Source: Rhodococcus opacus B4
GTDB taxonomy: Bacteria > Actinomycetota > Actinomycetes > Mycobacteriales > Mycobacteriaceae
Direction of reading: 5' to 3'
Assembly (NCBI RefSeq): GCF_000010805.1
Contig: NC_012522.1
Span: 496,001-560,000 of the forward strand
DNA: 64,000 nucleotides
The translations under genes were made by a program, and so were the position numbers. Shown piece by piece: positions 61,535 through 64,000 of the stretch. Below the pieces are notes generated by a model, which saw only the letters and a program-made list of their open reading frames with translations, was not told where the DNA came from and did not search any database. Positions within the stretch are counted from its first letter, which is position 1. Every line of letters starts with the position of its first letter.

Positions 61535-62929
61535 TCAGGCGCTGGCGGCCTGTGCGACCACGGGGCTGCTGTGACGGGTCTGACGGTGTGTGGCAAGCAC
61601 ACTGGTCACCTCTTGTGCGGCGGAGAACCCGGAGGTGATCGACGTTTCCGTGTAGAGCGTTCCGAGGTAGTCGCCGGCCAGGAAGACGCGACCGGCTCCA
61701 CGAGTCAGCGTGGGTTGCAGCTTCGCGCGGCCCGGGAAGCTGTAGGGCGACGCATTCTTCCATCGCGCGGCCTTGGCCTCGACGACCGTGTCGGAGAATC
61801 CCGGCCCGAGGATCTGCTCGAGATCGGCGAGGTGAGTCTGTACGACTTCTTCGTCGCTCTTGTCGAGCAGCGCCTGACCCAGGGCTGCCGGCGAGAACGT
61901 CATGAAGCTGCCGCCCGGCTGCCGGACGGATTCGCTGCCGCGCACGATGCTTGCCTGGTTCAGGGCAATCGCGAAGGAACGCTTCGGGGCAGCGATGGCG
62001 TAGATGTCGTCCCACGGCTGCTTCGTCTTCTCGTCGGTGAGGAACGCCGAGCTGACGTGGGGGCCGTACTTGACCTGCGAGAGCGCGTCGCGCAGGTCGT
62101 CCGGCAGGTCGACGCCGACGCGGTGGGACACGTCCGCGGTCGTGGCCAGCACGACCGTTCGCGCCTCCACCTCGTGGTCACGGCCGTCCTGGCGATAGCG
62201 AACGATCACCGAGTCCTTCTTGTGCACGACCTCGTGGACCGCGGCACCAAGCTGAACGCGGTCACCCAGCGATGCGGCGAGGGCCTCGGTGAGGGTAGAC
62301 GGCCCACCGACGATGCCGCGGCTGAGGCCCTGCCCGAAGCCGAGCACCAGGCTGAAGTAGCCGATGCCGGCGCCTGCAGAGATCTGGTCCATGTTTCCCG
62401 CCGACCGGGTAACGGTGGTCTTGAACAGGGCGGCCGCGTCCTCGGGCAGGTCTCCGACGAAGTCGAGGAAAGACTCGTCGTTCGCGAAGTCGTAGATTCG
62501 CTGCTGACGCATGGCGCCCGACTCACCGGCGCGCTTGCGGACCACTCCGGTGTACTTGCCGACGCCCGCCACCACCTTCATGCCGGCGCGCATGGTCGCC
62601 ACCCGCGCCGACAGCGACATCGGGATCCGGAACGGATAGGTGGCGATGTGTCCCTTGCGCAGGAACTTCCCGTTCATGGAGAGCGCCTGAAGCGACCCGG
62701 GGATGTCGACCGACATGACGCCGGCCTCGTTGAGCAGGGCTTCGGTCGAGGATCCGGGGCCGGCGAACACGTGGCCACCCCAGTTCAGCCAGTACGACCC
62801 GCGACGTTCGGAGCGAATACGGCCACCGACGCGCTCGTCGGACTCCAGAACGAGGGTGTCCCAATGACGCAACCGCCAGCCGGCCGAGAGTCCGGCCAGG
62901 CCCGCGCCGACTACAACTACATCTCGCAC
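61535..62929 (-). CDS. FAD-dependent amine oxidase-like protein
   Basis: 464 residues from GTG 62929, with AAGGAG 7 nt upstream. The N-terminal dinucleotide motif VVVVGAGLAGLSAGWRLRHW and LESDERVGGRI are followed by the substrate domain and the C-terminal FAD motif RVFLAGDYLGTLYTETSI. Belongs to the amine oxidase / protoporphyrinogen oxidase superfamily. It is first in the operon, suggesting oxidation of an amine to an imine or aldehyde that the downstream lyase and ALDH would process. Confidence 0.82.
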   Translation of the reverse strand: MRDVVVVGAGLAGLSAGWRLRHWDTLVLESDERVGGRIRSERRGSYWLNWGGHVFAGPGSSTEALLNEAGVMSVDIPGSLQALSMNGKFLRKGHIATYPFRIPMSLSARVATMRAGMKVVAGVGKYTGVVRKRAGESGAMRQQRIYDFANDESFLDFVGDLPEDAAALFKTTVTRSAGNMDQISAGAGIGYFSLVLGFGQGLSRGIVGGPSTLTEALAASLGDRVQLGAAVHEVVHKKDSVIVRYRQDGRDHEVEARTVVLATTADVSHRVGVDLPDDLRDALSQVKYGPHVSSAFLTDEKTKQPWDDIYAIAAPKRSFAIALNQASIVRGSESVRQPGGSFMTFSPAALGQALLDKSDEEVVQTHLADLEQILGPGFSDTVVEAKAARWKNASPYSFPGRAKLQPTLTRGAGRVFLAGDYLGTLYTETSITSGFSAAQEVTSVLATHRQTRHSSPVVAQAASA

Positions 62930-63111
62930 TTCATATCTCCTTGACTTGCGCCGCGTCGCTCACCGGAGGCATCGGCGAGTGTGTGGCGAATCCTTGTTTC
63001 GGGACGCCCGTCCTGGCTTGTGGTAGCGCCGTTGAAAGCCAGGCCGGGTCGAGTCGCACATATCGGGTGTGATGGTGATGCCCGTCATACCCGGACCATC
63101 TCAGACTAGTT

Positions 63112-63127
63112 TGTGATCACAGATCAC
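63112..63127. promoter_or_regulatory. GntR-like operator upstream of the amine oxidase operon
   Basis: TGTGATCACA (63112-63121) is a perfect palindrome, and GTGATC-ACA-GATCAC (63113-63127) is a second overlapping inverted repeat. It lies about 185 nt before the amine oxidase start. The form resembles FadR/GntR-type sites. No regulator gene is next to it in the window. Nothing else is recognised between 62930 and 63307. Confidence 0.5.
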
Positions 63128-63307
63128 GCAATCCCGAATCTCGTAAATTCGGTGTTTCCGAAGACGGTGGCGAACTGACCGTCCGGTCAGGCAGTCATCG
63201 CCACCGGCGTGGGCGGCGGACGGACAGTCGACATCACGATCGGCCGCCCGCCCGGCAATAGCGAAACGCGGCGCACTCGCCGTCCGCGGGAGCTAGCATC
63301 CCCGATC

Positions 63308-63661
63308 GTGACAACATTGCGCGGCGTGCCGATGACACTTTTGCGAATGAATTACCAATTACTGCGTATCCCTTTGCAATTCGTGGAGGACGTCGCGATC
63401 ACGCAACTCGACGAACGAGCGCCGGCGCGTCTCGCCTATGAACAGTTGCTGATTCGGTGCGATCGCGCGGCCGCCCATTTTCTCGACGACGAGAACGCCG
63501 ACGGCCGAGCGGCGGAACTTCACCGACGTACGACTGCCGTTCGGGACGACATCGCCCGCCGGCAGCAGCGAGCAGATACCGAGGGCGCGACGCTCCTGGA
63601 TCTGCAGCGCGCCCGGTTCCACCATCGCCGCCAGCCCCGCAGAGCCACCGACCCGGCGTGA
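63308..63661 (+). CDS. Small hypothetical protein
   Basis: About 117 residues from GTG 63308; ATG 63332 or 63347 are alternatives. The sequence is helical and charged (LLRIPLQFVEDVAITQLDER, LAYEQLLIRCDRAAAHFL, then RRTTAVRDDIARRQQRA). No family is recognised. It stands alone between divergent and convergent neighbours. Confidence 0.5.
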   Translation: MTTLRGVPMTLLRMNYQLLRIPLQFVEDVAITQLDERAPARLAYEQLLIRCDRAAAHFLDDENADGRAAELHRRTTAVRDDIARRQQRADTEGATLLDLQRARFHHRRQPRRATDPA

Positions 63662-63725
63662 CGCACCGCGCTTCGCCGGCGCGTCAGCGGTACCGAGCGA
63701 CGCGATCCGGGCCTTTCCGAACCCA

Positions 63726-64000
63726 TCAGAGACTGCGGCGACGAAGCGCACTCCCGACCTGGTCGATCGGATGACGTGAGAAGAAATCCTTCAGGCCCCG
63801 CGCCACTGCCGTGGGGTTCTGGACCATCAGAAGGTGCCCGGCCTTCGGCACGGAAAGTCTCTCGGCCCGCGGGAACCAGGACTGCAGGAGCTCGCTTCCT
63901 TCGACGAACCGCGGCGCGGACTCGGCGCCGAGCACATTGAGCACCGGCTGCGTGATGCGCTCGGACTCCGCTGCTCCGAAACTCCACTGCTGCACGGCCG
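63726..64000 (-). CDS. Alpha/beta hydrolase, partial (C-terminus only)
   Basis: The last roughly 90 residues are present; the N-terminus lies beyond the window. ITQPVLNVLGAESAPRFVEG is the strand leading to the acid residue region, and AGHLLMVQNPTAVARGL carries the catalytic histidine and final helix of the fold. The serine nucleophile elbow is not in view, so enzyme class cannot be set. Confidence 0.78.
   Translation of the reverse strand, partial: AVQQWSFGAAESERITQPVLNVLGAESAPRFVEGSELLQSWFPRAERLSVPKAGHLLMVQNPTAVARGLKDFFSRHPIDQVGSALRRRSL

Noticed and set aside
1-64000. tRNA, rRNA or riboswitch genes
   Set aside because: No cloverleaf ends, ribosomal conserved blocks or known aptamer cores were recognised in the intergenic stretches by eye; this is not a covariance-model search.

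Overview
The window reads as high-GC actinobacterial chromosome. Gene content and style point to Rhodococcus or a close mycolate-containing relative: FCD-type GntR regulators, ATGA/GTGA gene overlaps, frequent GTG starts, an Mtb12-type lipoprotein and IS110/IS256 debris. No rRNA, tRNA or CRISPR array was found. Species cannot be set from the sequence alone.

Layout. (1) 1-2.8 kb: a partial FAD/Fe-S 2-hydroxyacid dehydrogenase divergent from a GntR/FCD regulator, with twin palindromes between them. (2) 2.8-8.3 kb: chaB, two small paralogous genes, and an overlapping hen1-pnkp RNA end-repair pair, ending in a methyltransferase. (3) 8.5-9.45 kb: a scrapyard holding a DHFR-family fragment, a broken Mtb12-like lipoprotein gene and an IS256 remnant. 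(4) 9.46-23.05 kb, minus strand: one long sugar operon. It has a CUT2 ABC importer (binding protein, double ATPase, permease), SDR, FAH-family dehydratase/hydrolase, 2-hydroxyacid dehydrogenase, aldehyde dehydrogenase, xylulokinase-like kinase, HAD phosphatase, RpiA-like isomerase and an alpha-ketoglutarate semialdehyde dehydrogenase, headed by a GntR/FCD regulator. It mixes phosphorylating and oxidative (Weimberg-type) steps.

(5) 23.6-49.9 kb, mostly plus strand: an inositol-type catabolic region. It holds an ALDH, IolD, an HpcH/HpaI aldolase, four Gfo/Idh/MocA dehydrogenases (one clearly IolG-like), a 2-hydroxyacid dehydrogenase, pyruvate carboxylase, two TIM-barrel isomerase/dehydratase proteins, an SDR, a second CUT2 ABC importer with a single-domain ATPase, a LacI regulator, NDH-2, IolA/MmsA and an MFS inositol-type transporter. 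A conserved promoter/operator block occurs three times (about 23.65, 36.2 and 44.27 kb) and appears to tie the region into one regulon. IolB, IolC and IolJ are not in the window, while an HpcH/HpaI aldolase and pyruvate carboxylase are; this suggests a variant route, or a split gene set.

(6) 50-59 kb: a decayed accessory region with a secreted protein, a broken ferritin-like gene, a frameshifted TnpB-like nuclease, a DHFR-family gene, a gene cut by an IS110 fragment, a VOC protein, a methyltransferase, and an aldehyde dehydrogenase pseudogene with three separate frame lesions. (7) 59.1-63 kb, minus strand: an AGCS amino-acid symporter, a DapA-family lyase and a flavin amine oxidase, probably an amine or amino-acid catabolic unit with a GntR-like operator upstream. 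The window ends inside an alpha/beta hydrolase gene.
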